This document shows positions 34,602-46,127 of a stretch of 64,000 bases of DNA, piece by piece (the first letter of the stretch is position 1; every line of letters starts with the position of its first letter). The notes under the pieces were generated by a model. It was not told the origin of the DNA. It worked only from the letters and a program-made list of their open reading frames with translations, and did not search any database. Position numbers and translations under genes: made by a program. The DNA is from Ophioderma brevispina. Its lineage: Eukaryota; Echinodermata; Ophiuroidea; Amphilepidida; Ophiodermatidae. The stretch lies in contig JAMKCH010079247.1 in NCBI GenBank assembly GCA_023653785.1, positions 62,001 through 126,000 on the forward strand. Direction: 5' to 3'.

Positions 34602-34981
34602 AGGAGAACTTGCATCAAGAATAATTCACACAATATATGCGATAAATATATAATTATTGAACACATGTGGAGTGGTTTCATGGAAAAACGGAATTAAACT
34701 AACCATAAAAATGATTAAAAACATTTTGTCTGACCATGCGCTATTTGAAATTCGCGCTAGTGTATATGGGATATGTATTTGTGTTATGCGATAAGCACGG
34801 CACAGTAGCGTCATACACCTTCACACATGATGCTTTCATAATGTGTATTTCCTATGGTATGTATGACACAAACGAGCCGGCTTTATCGCATAACACGATA
34901 TACACTTGCGCGATTTTTAAATAGCACATAGTCAGACTAGATGGTATGTTATTTAATATTATTCGTTGTACGGGTTCTCCT
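34602..34981. mobile_element. TTAA-flanked MITE nested in the LINE (family 3)
   Basis: TTAA at 34598-34601 and 34982-34985 with inverted ends AGGAGAACTTGCATCAAG and the complement of AGGAGAACCCGTACAACG. It splits the LINE's C-terminal frame, which resumes on the other side. The MITE is therefore younger than the LINE. Confidence 0.82.
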
Positions 34982-35411
34982 TTAAAACATGCTCGTCATC
35001 CTTCCTCAGGACGCGTCCATACAAACGTACACTATTCGCCTTCGTTAACTGGTCCACCACTTCCAAACCTAATATCTGCATCAAGTCCTCAGTCTTCATC
35101 CTATCCATCAACTTCACACCACACATCGCTCTCATCATTGCTCTCTCTCTCTCTGTCCTCAGAATCCCTATCTCATTTTCACTCACACCATGTCTCGCTC
35201 CCATACAGCATCGCTGATCTCACATAACTCTTATACACCACACCTTTCATCTTCAAAGGATATCTTTTCCCTTGCAACAACTCCCCACATTTCCTAAACT
35301 TCACACACCCATACCTCACTCCAGCTGTCACAGCCACCTCTTATCCACCACTCCCTCTAACCCTGTCCCCCAGGTATGTGAACTCCTTCACTGATTCCAT
35401 CTCATCACACA

Positions 35412-36222
35412 GTTTTTGGACGGATTGCGTAGCAAAATCCAGCTTATGAAATGGCAATGTCTGGATGGATGGATATGTGTACGTATGTGTGTGTCTGGAT
35501 ACAAAAAAGGTACACATTTTGTCATAACTTTTTTTCCAGATGAGCTAGAGTACCCAAACTTAGATATATTATAGGAGGGCACAAGCCCCTACTAACCATG
35601 TAATCCATTCCCCCAGGGTCCTCCCCTGGGTCTGACAGGGGGTGGGGAAATGTCAAAAAAAGGTCAACATTTTACAAAAAAGTCAATTTTTTTTCTAGAT
35701 GAGTTAGAGTAGCCAAACTCAATATCATTTTAGACCTATGCCTCTGATAAGCTCCTAGGCGACCACCTAACTGCCCGATACGGAGGTTTTTTTTTATGTT
35801 TGGGTCCAACAGTCCACTTAGCTTCAAGTGCCTTCCAAGTAGGCAGACTGGCTTATGGACTTTTTGTCTCCACCTTCTTGCATCAAGTATATACTATAGA
35901 CAAATCCGACCAGCCAAATGATGGTCAGAATTGAAACGCCATTACTGGGGGCCTCCAACCCAAAACCTACCCAAATCTTTTGTACGTCTGTACCACGCTT
36001 GATTAAGTATAATTCAAAAGCTACACTTAATCTGCACATTTGGGCGAATTCAAGCAGGATGCACCCCAGCTATGGCTGCCAGTGAGGTGTTGGAATGTGT
36101 AAAACCGGATTGGTGTATACATACACAATGTACACCCATATTATTCAACGCCCCAGAGCTGCACATACCCCTAGGGAGAAAAAGCAATCCGTCCATACCG
36201 CCATTGGCGGTTTACAGATTTT
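35412..36222. mobile_element. Insertion of unknown type nested in the LINE
   Basis: The LINE reads '...VEQEEK' up to 36225 and resumes with 'LCDEMES' at about 35409 on the minus strand, so about 811 bases were inserted. GGACGGATTGC near the left end mirrors GCAATCCGTCC near the right end, and a CCGCCATTGGCGG hairpin lies beside the right boundary. On the minus strand it starts TCTG plus a hairpin, like the Helitron-like copies, but I cannot confirm the class. Confidence 0.6.
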
Positions 36223-37060
36223 TCCTCTTGTTCCACCATCCCTCCAGCACCCTTCTTGCATCTTCCACACATAAAATCTCTTGCCAAACTTGGGGTAACT
36301 CTCTTCATCTTTGTGCATCTCCCATGGACCAATTTCCTGCATTTCTCACACCACACTGAATTTGCTTTTACCCTCTACACGCACATTCCACATGGGTCTA
36401 CCTTACTCACTATGACCTCCCTCTCCACCCCTCTCACCAGCACTTCTGTTTTCCCAAGGTTTACCTTCAGCCCTTGCTCTCAAAAGCCTTCCATTTCCAA
36501 AACTTACTCCCTCAGTCCCCCCATTGTCTCACAGATTAAAACCAAGCCATCAGCATACAACATCTCAAACCTTCTTTTGCACTCTCTGTGACTACATCAC
36601 AATTGCAAAAATCAATGGCGAAAGTAAAGAACCTTGATGCACACCCACCTTCACCTCAAACTCCTCAAACAAATCAGACCCCACTCTAACTCTTGCCTTT
36701 GCTCCTTCATACAAACTCATCACTGCTCTAACCATTGCTTCTGACATCCCTCTCCTCATCGCCCACTCCATCACTTTCCTCGGTACTCTATCAAAAGCCT
36801 TCTCCAAATCTACAAAACACGTATACAGCTTCTTCCCTTTAGCTCGATATTCCTCATGCAACCTTCTCAAAATAAACACTGCATCTATCGTTCCCTTCCC
36901 TGGCATAAACCCAAATTGCATTTGTTAAATGTTAAACTTGCTGCTCCCCTGGATCAATACATGCTCTTTCAAATCTTCTACATATGTATCCCAACTTTGG
37001 TTGGCCATCCTCACAAAGAATATCCTGTAAGACATTCAAACCTTGCCTTTTATTTAACAG

Positions 37061-37235
37061 GTGAAAGACAAGATTTCTGGCAGGAAGGATGTGTACTGCG
37101 GAGAGAAGACAGTGCCCTTCACATGGCGCTCACGGGGCAACGTAGTGGTGATGATCTTTGTTTCTGACCTCGCCCATTCCAAGTATTCGGGTTTTGTTGG
37201 CACGTACACAACAAAGCCCAGAGATGACTTGCAGA
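37061..37235 (+). CDS. CUB3 exon B
   Basis: Begins in phase 0 after TATTTAACAG and ends in phase 1 at GCAGA|GTAAGT; 175 bases. Encodes Cys4 ('RKDVYCGEKTVPFTW'), the strand 'NVVVMIFVSD' and the final 'YSGFVGTYTT', then a linker 'KPRDDLQ'. All CUB features are intact. Confidence 0.92.
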
Positions 37236-38247
37236 GTAAGTGAGAACGGGAGTCTGGGTCAAAAATGAAGTTTTGTCATGACCCTAATTTCTGTTATACC
37301 CTGGTGTTGTAATTGTGCATGATCATGTTGTATAAATAAATTTAGCATGTGAAGATATGCCAAGCTGAAACGTCAAGTAATTTTCTATGATAACCTGAAA
37401 TAACAATAATATGTACATGTATATCACTTTTGTGACCTTTTGATTCCAAATTCTTTAAAAAATCAGGAGCACCAACTCTTGGCTTTTTACACAATGCCAG
37501 CAAATTTCTAGCTGGTACCATTTGTATGAAGCAAGATCTACCAATGTTGGACAAAAATGTTGGCACACTTTATCCCTGATCAATGTTTAAACATTGAGGG
37601 ATCAAGTGTTAGTTTTGGCTTCAAGCCTTACCTGAGAGTTAGTACTTTTCGGTTTGACTTGTGTGGTGCAATTAGGTCTACAACAGATTCTGCTATTACT
37701 GCTTATGTGCCAGCTAACTTTGTGACTGTAGTTTAAAGGTTCGTGTTCCGATCATCTTTGGGACCCCCCCAATTTACCCGGAAGTAGTATTGATTTTGAT
37801 ATCAGATGAAAGGCCGTATTTTTCTCATTGTCGTCCTGAAAATTTGAGCCCTCAAATCCATTTCATTCCCAAGATATAAACAAAAAACCACTGTTTTAGT
37901 GGTTAACCATCAATATTAGCACAGTATTGAATAGGGCTTTGCAATGTGCATTATTGCTTCTAACATCAAAACCGCAAGTTTGTTTCCCACGGTACTTGAT
38001 GGGGCGTGTGTGCAAGTGCCAGGCTCTCATATTAAGTAGAGAACACAGTAGACATAAATCGGAACAAGCACCTTTAACTTCCAACCCAGCAAGTGTGATA
38101 TCATTTCCATTGGTATGGTAGTAGGACATAATGTAAATATTATGGTGCCATGTTTAAAAATTGACAGAATTTTCAATCACGATTGTGGAATAGGCCTTGT
38201 TCATAAACTTGCTCAAGCGACAATCTGTCCTGTACTCTTTATTTCAG
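37236..38247. other. Intron between CUB3 and CUB4
   Basis: About 1 kb. Starts GTAAGT and ends TTTATTTCAG. A TTAA-AGG motif near 37734 recalls the MITE termini but I did not find a matching right end. No other structure seen. Confidence 0.7.
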
Positions 38248-38441
38248 CATGCGTGCAAGAATTCACTGGCGATTCGGGGATCATCACGTCGCCACGTTTT
38301 CCACACAGCTATTACAACAGTGCTGACTGTCGCTATGAGATTACGGTGACGGAGGGATATGGGATACTGCTATCGTTTGTGGAATTCACCCTTGAGCCTG
38401 CTAATCCATCAACATTGCAGTGCGATTTTGATTATGTAGGG
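38248..38441 (+). CDS. CUB4 exon A
   Basis: A 194-base exon (two bases plus 64 codons) after TTATTTCAG and before GGG|GTAAGA. Encodes Cys1 ('CVQEFTGDSGIITSPRFP'), Cys2 ('SADCRYEI'), 'ILLSFVEFTLEP' and Cys3 ('LQCDFDYVG'). Complete and open. Confidence 0.92.
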
Positions 38442-39549
38442 GTAAGAATTAAATGGCAAAATCTACTCTACTTCAGCTTCAACAAAAACACAGAACTATC
38501 TGTTTTTTAAGGTGCCTCACCTGATTAAAATATTTTTGAAAGGCCCTTGCCAACACGCCTTAATTCATAAATGTATTTGGAATCCGATATAACATGTGTA
38601 TGTAAATATGGGTCTCATTTTCAGCCTTCTGGTATATGAATAGCCAATTTTTGTTGAAAAATTAGCCGGCTTAATTTGAAGCCAAAAATTTTGTTCAATT
38701 TGTTCAATTTTACCCAAAGTCTGCATCTCTGGTATCGCTGTGGGTCCCTCTTTTGGCAAAAATTGGTATGGATATGGGTCCTACTTGCAGACTCTGGGAG
38801 GCATGTTCCTATCCAAACCAAACTTGAACTTAAAAACTCTAAAGATCAAACTCTGTCCATGTTCAAGTTAGCCTCTCTTAATGGAAGTAAAAAAGGGGAT
38901 GGACCTGTGTACACAGGAGTGGAGTGCCCATCTCTTTCAAAGCGATTGGGCCAGACTCCACTATATAATGTTGCTGTATGGGGATCGCTACACCACCTGC
39001 ACAGCGGTTCTGTTTCCTTACCAACATTGAATAATGCCAGTACCCATTAATAGAGAGGAGTAATTGAGGTAAAACTCGAGGGTGAAACCCCGGGGGGTTA
39101 ACTTTTTTTTGGTAGGTATGTAGGTTTTCAAAAAATTTCAAAAAATAAGCTGTGATTTCCCTCAATTTCCAGCTACTTTTTGAGGTTTTTGAAGAAAATT
39201 TGGTAGAATATGGCTTTGGACATGAAAAGTAGGGTCTCTGGAACTGAAATGGTCCTAAAATGGGCGTCTCTGAAACTGAAAAAGAGCCTAAAAATGAGGG
39301 TCTTATAGACGGCACATACCCATACTTCATCCCAATGTGAGAACCCCCCGGGGGTGAAACACATAGTTCACGGCGAGGCTGGTACTCACAACTTTTGACG
39401 TGCGAGTCGAGCACATTATCCACTGGACCACGTGCCCTCATAATGGAGGAAGGAAGGAATTTCTTGTTTTAAAGAAGCAACATGTGTAATAAATGTTATA
39501 ACTGGACATTAATTTATTATTATCATATTGTGATAAAACTTCTGTTTAG
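38442..39549. other. Intron within CUB4
   Basis: About 1.1 kb. Apart from the SINE at its 3' part (39345-39441) nothing is recognised. A 187-codon minus-strand open frame at 38878-39441 overlaps the SINE, shows no known motif and is probably not a gene. Confidence 0.6.
39345..39441 (-). mobile_element. tRNA-derived SINE head (copy 2)
   Basis: On the minus strand GAGGGCACGTGGTCCAGTGG is an A box equivalent to that at 13133. The B-box region is degraded, and the body seen in the other copies is missing or too diverged. Confidence 0.55.
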
Positions 39550-39721
39550 ATCCTTGATGAGAATGCGAAGTCTACTGGTAAACTGTGTGGCAGCAAAGGT
39601 CCATTTCAGAGACGCTTGTCCAGCAACGTCATGACCATACTGTTCCGTAGTGATTACATTAGTTTCTATAAGGGTTTCCGAGCTAGCTATGAACAAGTGG
39701 ACTTGACAACACCCCCACCAA
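39550..39721 (+). CDS. CUB4 exon B
   Basis: Starts in phase 0 after TCTGTTTAG and ends in phase 1 before GTAAGT; 172 bases. It encodes 'STGKLCGSKGPFQRRL' with Cys4, 'VMTILFRSDYISF' and 'YKGFRASY', then a linker rich in Thr and Pro. Its phase-1 end fits both the damaged CUB5 A exon and the intact CUB6 A exon at 46128. Confidence 0.92.
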
Positions 39722-40948
39722 GTAAGTTATGATGCTTCCTTGTTAGTCTTGTAACACTCGGTTTTTGTGTCGTCTGCAAAAGGGCACAGCGGGATTGTTT
39801 GGTAGTGTGGGTATCTGTCTGTGTTGTCTGTCTGTGCGTGTGTGTCTGGAAAAATGTCGACCTAAATGTTAACTCTAAACACAGGGTGGGATAGAGGACC
39901 GATCACGTCGCATTGCACCGGAGCTAGGATCGGACGCTATCGCCTTGGGCTATTTTAGAATTTGGGTCGATTGTTATCAGAGCCGATATTCTGACCAAGA
40001 CGTGGAGGTGCAGAATTGGAAAAGTATAAAATGATTTTCAATGTAAAAAAGTAGTAAATGCTATGAATTTGTTTTGTTTTGGGAATTCCACTGGCCAAGT
40101 CTCAGGTTGGAAGTACGAAAAACCCAATGCACTCATTGCCAGACACCAGACCCAATTGTTACTTTCATCAGTTTCACTTCACAAAATATCGATGTACTAT
40201 GAATATAAATCAACAGAAAAAAACCGCCGTACTAAACCTAGGTCAGAACATAATACCACACAATTTATCAGGATTAGGCTTATAAATGCTGAAAGATGTT
40301 AAAATAGTCCCTGAAATTCCTGCGATCTTTGGCGTCAATAAACAAACAGCTGTCAACTTCGTCGGTCACCCTCTGCAGATGGCGTGTTCAAGTAAATGAA
40401 CTTTGCTGATTACCAAGGGATTCTTCTAGGTCATTTTCTCCCATAGAAACACCCGACTACTGAGGGAAAAAAATAGCCCTGACGACAAACAAGAGAATCT
40501 ATCAAGGACTTAGAGAAAACAGGTCAAATATCTTAAGTCGGCACCTCATTCATTGAAATTATGGGCGTCAAAGGCGAGCTGTTGTGTGGGCGCCCATAGG
40601 GACTCGACCCGCGAGAAATGCCGAAATTGTTATTGCCGCAAGATCTCCGAAGGGCAGATAAGGGAAAAGGGGACTTCATATCAAAAACTCTTTGGGCTCG
40701 TAAACATAATTGCTTGCGTTTCCACATATGTGCACACATACATGGCACTTGCCATGTAATGGTCCTTGCTAGTGCCCTACAAGTTGCCTCCTTAAGAGTG
40801 GGGTCAAAAGAAAAGAAATCTAGAGGTCATTGGAGGTCATGGCCTAGAAATGGTAAGATGTTTCAAATTGCTGGGTTTTTACAGGTTGCTCAATTTTCAT
40901 GGACATCTTGGTACTTGGGCCTTGGGTAGTGTCACATGTGTTGGGACT
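39722..40948. other. Intron downstream of CUB4
   Basis: Part of the 3.65-kb intron ending at 43372. No recognised element in this portion. Confidence 0.6.
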
Positions 40949-41262
40949 TCATGTGACCTTGGTGATATCACGTGACCTTGGTGATCTAACGTGACCTTGG
41001 TGATCTCACGTTGACCTTGGTGATCTCACGTGACCTTGGTGATCACGTGACCTGGTGTCTCACGTGACCTTGGTGATCTCACGTGACCTTGGTTGATCTC
41101 ACGTGGACCTTGGTGATCTCACTGTGACCTTGGGACTCACGTGACCTTGCGTGATCTCACGTGACCTTGGGTCTCACGGGACCTTGGTGATCTCAGTGAC
41201 CTTGGTGATCTCAAGTGACCTTGGTGATCTCAGGTGACTTGGTGATCTTATGTGACCTTTGT
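40949..41262. repeat. Minisatellite, about 17 units of 18-20 bases
   Basis: The unit is CTCACGTGACCTTGGTGAT with single-base indels between copies. Each unit holds TGACCTTGG, whose complement CCAAGGTCA fits the extended nuclear-receptor half-site YCAAGGYCA, and about eight also have the E-box CACGTG. Whether it regulates anything is unknown. Confidence 0.9.
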
Positions 41263-41690
41263 CCGATTAACAAAAATGCGATGGCAGTGCCACATGCGTT
41301 CGATGACCCACTGTATTTTGAAGTGTATGGAATTCTCATGATTGCGTTTTGCCTGATTCTCTAAAATATAGTAAAAGTCACAGGTAATACTTCTGTTCTG
41401 GAAAAATGACAAAACTATTTTTAATAAAACAAAGGTTGTGATTTTTACTCAATTGAGGAATTTAAACCCTAATGCACCATCTAAAATTTTCATACTATTT
41501 CATTGGATATGAGAGCTGAAAACATGATTTGTTATCCCCTTGGAATACTTTGTTAAACTGTTAATTGCGTCGAGCAAAAGGGGCACTTTTTTGCTCTTAA
41601 TTCCAAACCAAAATATCTTTAGCCCTATTTCACAAGGTAACAAAAAAAAATAACTACTTCAGATGCCAACATTTTGGACCATTAAAGTGA

Positions 41691-43046
41691 TTTATTGGTA
41701 TGAATCTATCGGCACATATATAATGAAATATCCCTAAATAAACGTACCAGATGGTTTTTCATGGCCATTGGGAGTATTCTGTGAAAAAAATCCAAATTAT
41801 TCTGACAAATGGACACAACGTACACTGCAATATGGAAGCTACAATGTTTATTCCCTGTGGTAATTTACAACGCCGCATGAAACAGAAGCCAGCGAAAATG
41901 TATCCCATACGCGCTTATATCACATGCAAGTTTGCCACAAGCCTCATCCATGTGAACTTTGTGAGAACACAGAGGATAGGAGCGAAATTCGTTTAGAATT
42001 TTTTAGTGCAAAAAAACTACTTTTTAAAACCTCAGGATGTGAGAAAAATGTAAGAGGGGTGGTAGATACCATTTGATGATTACAAGATTGTTTTGTTGGC
42101 CTAAACACTAACAATCCATGAAAATGTGGACATTTGAATGAAGAGGTCGCGTAATATTTTTGTAGTTTTATCGCAGTCGCCTGTAAACACTGATCTCTAT
42201 ACAATGGATTGCACACAACAGTAATTGTATATTAGATTGAATGGAGCAATGGGGGGGCCCTCTTGGTCTACCGAACACAATCCATTCCAGAGACGCGCTG
42301 TGTTACAGAAAATTTGTATCCCGGGTGCACGTTTTGGAGACGCCATCCCATATGCGCAAATAAGCTCACTGAATTGGCTTGATTCTGTAGTCTGTTATGT
42401 CATGTATGTCGCTTCTCCAAGTTTCAATGGGAACAATTTGTATAAATGACCGGCCTTAACCACCTGCTTGGGCTCGTTTGGATGACCGATATGGCCATCA
42501 GTGCTTCAATTATACGAAGCCCAGGTTCCAATCCATTGTATAGAGATCAGTGGTCGAAAAACCCACTAATGCATGTTCAGCACTCTACGTACTTTTCAAT
42601 GGACCGAGTAACGCTTTCTTGTATGTGTAAGTTCCAATTTTATTTTTAAAAACTATTTCTCAAGAATCCCAGGCTCATTTATAAAATGTAGGCACAAATG
42701 TATGCCATTTTTTGATAATTTATATTTTAAAGGAAAACATTAAATTAAAGCTTGTGTTTTTTATTCCATGTTAAAAGTAAAAGCTAAGTCTTCTACAGGC
42801 CAGAAATTGACTAACCACGGTCATCTTTCAATGGTTCGTGAAAGATAAACAGGATTGTGGCCAAAAGATAGCCATAAAATCAAACATAAACGTGGCGTTC
42901 CTTAAATCGTTCTACGCTTCGAAAGTTAAGGGTGAAAATGGTGTTTTCTTCGCAAGGAATACTCAAATGACCATGCAAACCATAGTTACGTCATATTTAG
43001 GGATATTGCCTCTATATATGTGCCGATAGATTCATACCAATAAATC
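41691..43046. mobile_element. Inverted-repeat element, 1.36 kb
   Basis: TTTATTGGTATGAATCTATC at 41691 and its complement at 43027-43046 form ends that match for about 50 bases (to 41740 and 42993). The interior arms do not match. It contains a second inverted-repeat element (42188-42552). Confidence 0.65.
42188..42552. mobile_element. MITE with perfect 24-bp inverted ends
   Basis: Bases 42188-42211 (starting CACTGATCTCTATACAATGG) are the exact reverse complement of 42529-42552. No clear target duplication is seen. Confidence 0.78.
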
Positions 43047-43372
43047 CTTAATGAAAATTGAGGCTCTGGGGACACAAGGCTATTGGCAATCGGACCATGA
43101 ATGTCTAAGAGAGCTGTCATTTTACACGTAAAACTGATTTCTAATCATTCAAGTTGGAGGAAAATGCATATTTTTATTGATTCGGGGCAATTTTCACGGC
43201 AAGTTATTTCCATATGGGAAATATACACAAAAAAAGTATACTGATGTATGGCTTGAATGTTGATTTAAAAATGTTTCAATGGCAACATTGTCCTGTCCTG
43301 TAGTTCTTGTGCACTTGTAGGTGTAGGGCTCATGTTCTGAAAACCAAATGTATGTTTGTTCTCATTTTGCAG

Positions 43373-43550
43373 GACTGCGTCAGCTATTCACAGGAAACAT
43401 CTGGTGTGTTCACTAGCCCTAACGACCCCGGTAACTATCCAGAGAACACCGTATGCCAAATCCGAAATATTGTGGTGAGGATCGTGCATCAAGATCACCT
43501 GCACGATTTCAGTTTGGAGTAGGACCCCATTGCCATATGACTAGTGGAGG
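43373..43550 (+). pseudogene. CUB5 exon A, frameshifted and without a donor
   Basis: After TTTTGCAG the sequence reads 'CVSYSQETSGVFTSPN' with Cys1, 'NTVCQIR' with Cys2, and later 'DFSLE' and 'DPHC'-like Cys3, clearly a CUB A exon. It has an extra base at the very start, so joining it to CUB4 would meet a TAG at 43414. Further single-base indels interrupt the 'IKIT...DFSLE' strand. At the end, 'CTAGTGGAGGGAAGC' stands where a YD-Y-V-E coding end and a GTAAGC donor would be, so the donor is gone. This is a dead exon or a local cluster of sequence errors. Confidence 0.78.
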
Positions 43551-43939
43551 GAAGCATTTGTTAAGGTTCATCAAATGTGCACCCAAGAAAGGAAATTTGA
43601 ATTTGAAACATTTCATGGAGACCTTAAATTTCACTGGAAAGTGATAAGAAAAAATATGAACTTTTTTTCTAGTAACCAAATTCAATTTTGATGCAGCTAA
43701 GGGGGGGGGAGGGGATGTTTGTCAATCAGGTCAACCACTTTTAAACAATAGTAAGTTGTTGTAATTATAGTGGGGGTTTGTGTCGCCTGCCCTAAGGCAG
43801 GAAAACACATAGGGATCACTTTGTCCACTGTGTTGTAGCTGTGTTGATGATGAGTCTGTTGTTGATGTCTGTTGATGTCTGTTGTGAAAAAAGGGTGAAC
43901 ATTTGTGTGTAATATCACATACTTGATGGATTATGTAAA

Positions 43940-44190
43940 ACAAACTGGGGTCACAGGTGCAACATGAATCCCCCACTTGTTGATGGGTCAAAACAGGTCA
44001 CATGCCAAGGTCAAAGGTCAGTGAGGTCAAGTTGTAAAATAGGGGCAAAATGTAAATGTGACCTCATATGAAAAGTGGAAGTTCAAATGGAAACCAAACT
44101 GAATCATAGGTGCAACATGGGATCCCTCTTTGTTTGCTGAGGTCAAAGGGCACATTCAGGTCCAAAGGTCATGTTAGGCCTATCATTCAC
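43940..44190 (+). repeat. Repeat fragment of the Helitron-like family (copy 3)
   Basis: Shares GGTGCAACATGGGATCCCTC and AGGTCAAAGGTCA units with the elements at 31102-31543 and 45325-45729, but its ends are not recognisable. Confidence 0.6.
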
Positions 44191-44664
44191 TAACCGCGAT
44201 GGCAGGCGACAACAAGCGGTCCGAGGACCGATGTATTTTTTTTTGAAAGTAACTGAGGGTCGGCAAGCAGCAGCCAGAGGTTGTTTTGAAACCTAAATCC
44301 CATAATGCCAATTAACACTGTGTCTAATCAACTAACTGTACTATACAATGCATGTCAGAACTTAGGATAAAAAAAGTTTTGAATAAGTTGAAGGACACAA
44401 AAATTTTCATGATCATGATAAAATTCCTTAATAACTAGTGCTTTGTGGGCTAAAATGAGTGTAGTCAGGGTTTTTATATGTAATGAATACGATTTTTGTG
44501 GGACCACATAACCTTATTGAATGAAATTCCCAAACACCTGGTTGCATTGTGGGGATGGACTCAATATATCCTCCTCCGTCAAGAGCCAACATTAGTTTTG
44601 TTGAGATTAGGATTTTGCAAATTGTAAAGGTATCCAGAAATTGTTACTTCTATGAATAATTTAG

Positions 44665-44828
44665 GTAACTGACGTAACGGCAGGTATAAAGGAGAAGTAT
44701 TGTGGACGACTTGATGGACCCATTGAATGGCAGTCGAGAGACAAGGTACTGGTGATATTCGTATGATGAAAAGAACGGCCCTCACTGGGTTTTCTGCGAC
44801 GTCGAGACGGAGCCAAACCAGCCCCTAT
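44665..44828 (+). pseudogene. CUB5 exon B, frameshifted and without a donor
   Basis: Starts after ATAATTTAG in phase 0: 'VTDVTAGIKEKYCGRL' with Cys4, then 'KVLVIFV' followed at once by two stop codons. The next frame carries on with 'DEKNGPHW' and an 'ETEPNQP' linker, so indels interrupt a normal B exon. At the end CCCTATAAGG stands where CCTA|GTAAGG would be expected; the G of the donor is missing. With the damaged A exon, the whole CUB5 module is unusable as written. Confidence 0.78.
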
Positions 44829-44967
44829 AAGGCTCTTACTGGTAGGTTTTTTCTGGAGAAAACTATAGGGGGTACTAAAAAGTCCAGCTCATTGGTTGCT
44901 ATATATCATTCTGATTCACATACTTAATATAAAATAAAATGTCCACTAAGAATGTTTGACCATTTAA

Positions 44968-45318
44968 AGACACCCTATCATGATTTGAAAACTATTTTAA
45001 ATTTGGCCATGAATACTTCAAAGTGAAGAATAAGTCCTTAAATTATAAGTTACCTTTTCCAGCTGTAGAAATACAAAAAGGGAAGAAAACGGCATGTTTC
45101 CAGAGATATTCTCCATTCAATTACGTGTTTTAGTAAGTGTCCTACGGACAGTAATGTACTAAAATTCCGTCCTGTCCTTATTAAATGTTGCTTCTGTCTT
45201 AATCATATTACCAGGGGATGTTAGGATACCTGTACTTGTTATACAGAAATGCAAAAATCGGATTTTTTGATGATTTTTTTTCGATTTGCCTGATTTAGCA
45301 AATCATAGATAGTGCCTT
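44968..45318 (-). mobile_element. TTAA-flanked MITE (family 1, copy b)
   Basis: TTAA at 44964-44967 and 45319-45322. Read on the minus strand it matches 10341-10698, including the AGGTATCC-TAACAT region and the GTGTCC...GACAGTAATG block. It directly abuts the Helitron-like copy at 45325. Confidence 0.85.
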
Positions 45319-45324
45319 TAATTG

Positions 45325-45729
45325 TGGTCTGCCAGCTATAGCTGGCAGACCACTTATCAATCCATTGTGCATGTGGATATGGACCTCAATTGAAACCAAC
45401 TTGTTTTCATAGGTGTAACCATGGGATCCCTCATATTATGATGAGGTCGAAGTCATGTGCCCAGGTCAAATCATGTGAGGTCAAGTTAAAAATAGGCTAA
45501 AAAAGGAAAATTGACCTACATGAAGTGTGAAGTTCAAAAAACTTGCGTCATAGTGCAATATGGGAATCCCTCTCATTTGTTGATTTGAGGTCAAAGTCAT
45601 GTGCCAAGGTCAAGGTCATGTGCCCAAGGCAAAGGTCATGTGAGGTCAGTTGTAAGGTAGGCTGGGTGGGCCCACATTTATATTCTTTGAAAAGCGAGTA
45701 GTGCGGAAGCCAGAACCGCGAATTCCTAG
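45325..45729 (+). mobile_element. Helitron-like non-autonomous element (copy 2)
   Basis: Begins with a perfect 30-base palindrome (45325-45354) whose core is CTGCCAGCTATAGCTGGCAG. It ends with GCGG...CCGC, a short spacer and CTAG followed by T. The body contains repeated AGGTCA-type units with many small deletions compared with copy 1. Confidence 0.5.
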
Positions 45730-46127
45730 TGATAATTGATTCCAAAAAGGAGTCATTTTAATTTGAAATTTAATATTTTAGATAGAACAGTTTGTTTGAG
45801 AAATTGATATCTTGCAGCCATCAAAGTTGGACCTGTAAACGTTTGTTTGCCGTAGCGAAAATGTTCAAGTTTGTCAGATTTTTTTTTTAAAAGATGAACT
45901 TCACTCACTCTGTTTTGGCTCTATAATGAATAAACCCAAAATGCTACTATATTTAAAGCTACAATCATATCAGTCATTTTTCCCAAATTCAAAATACCCA
46001 TTAACAGTATGTCAAAATGCTTAGTGCTAGTTATTGTCAGCATCATGTATTAGTGTTTTGTGAAAAACAACAGGCATAGTAAAATGAACAGTAACTGCTC
46101 AATGATCTGTCTGGTTTTGTTTTTCAG

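Larger units (their letters stand above)
34348..36925 (-). mobile_element. Minus-strand non-LTR retrotransposon (LINE), truncated and interrupted
   Basis: Read on the minus strand: a reverse transcriptase fragment at 36921-36592 ('QFGFMPGKGT', 'YTCFVDLEKAFDRVPRKV', 'VGVHQGSLLSPLIF'), a Cys-rich piece near 36356-36220, 'CDEMESVKEFTYLGDRV' near 35405-35355, a C-terminal piece near 35200-34975 and the tail near 34600-34350. The 3' end has TACTACTAC repeats (34364-34376). It is truncated at its 5' end at 36925 and carries two insertions (35412-36222 and 34602-34981). I recognise the family but cannot fix the clade; an RTE/CR1-like LINE is likely. Confidence 0.82.

Noticed and set aside
38878..39441. 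187-codon minus-strand open frame
   Set aside because: It lies in an intron, overlaps a SINE head and contains self-similar 'LFSFR...RPYF' pieces from simple repeats; no domain is seen.
40949..41262. CRISPR-like array
   Set aside because: Units are adjacent 18-20-base repeats without unique spacers, in a eukaryotic intron: a minisatellite.
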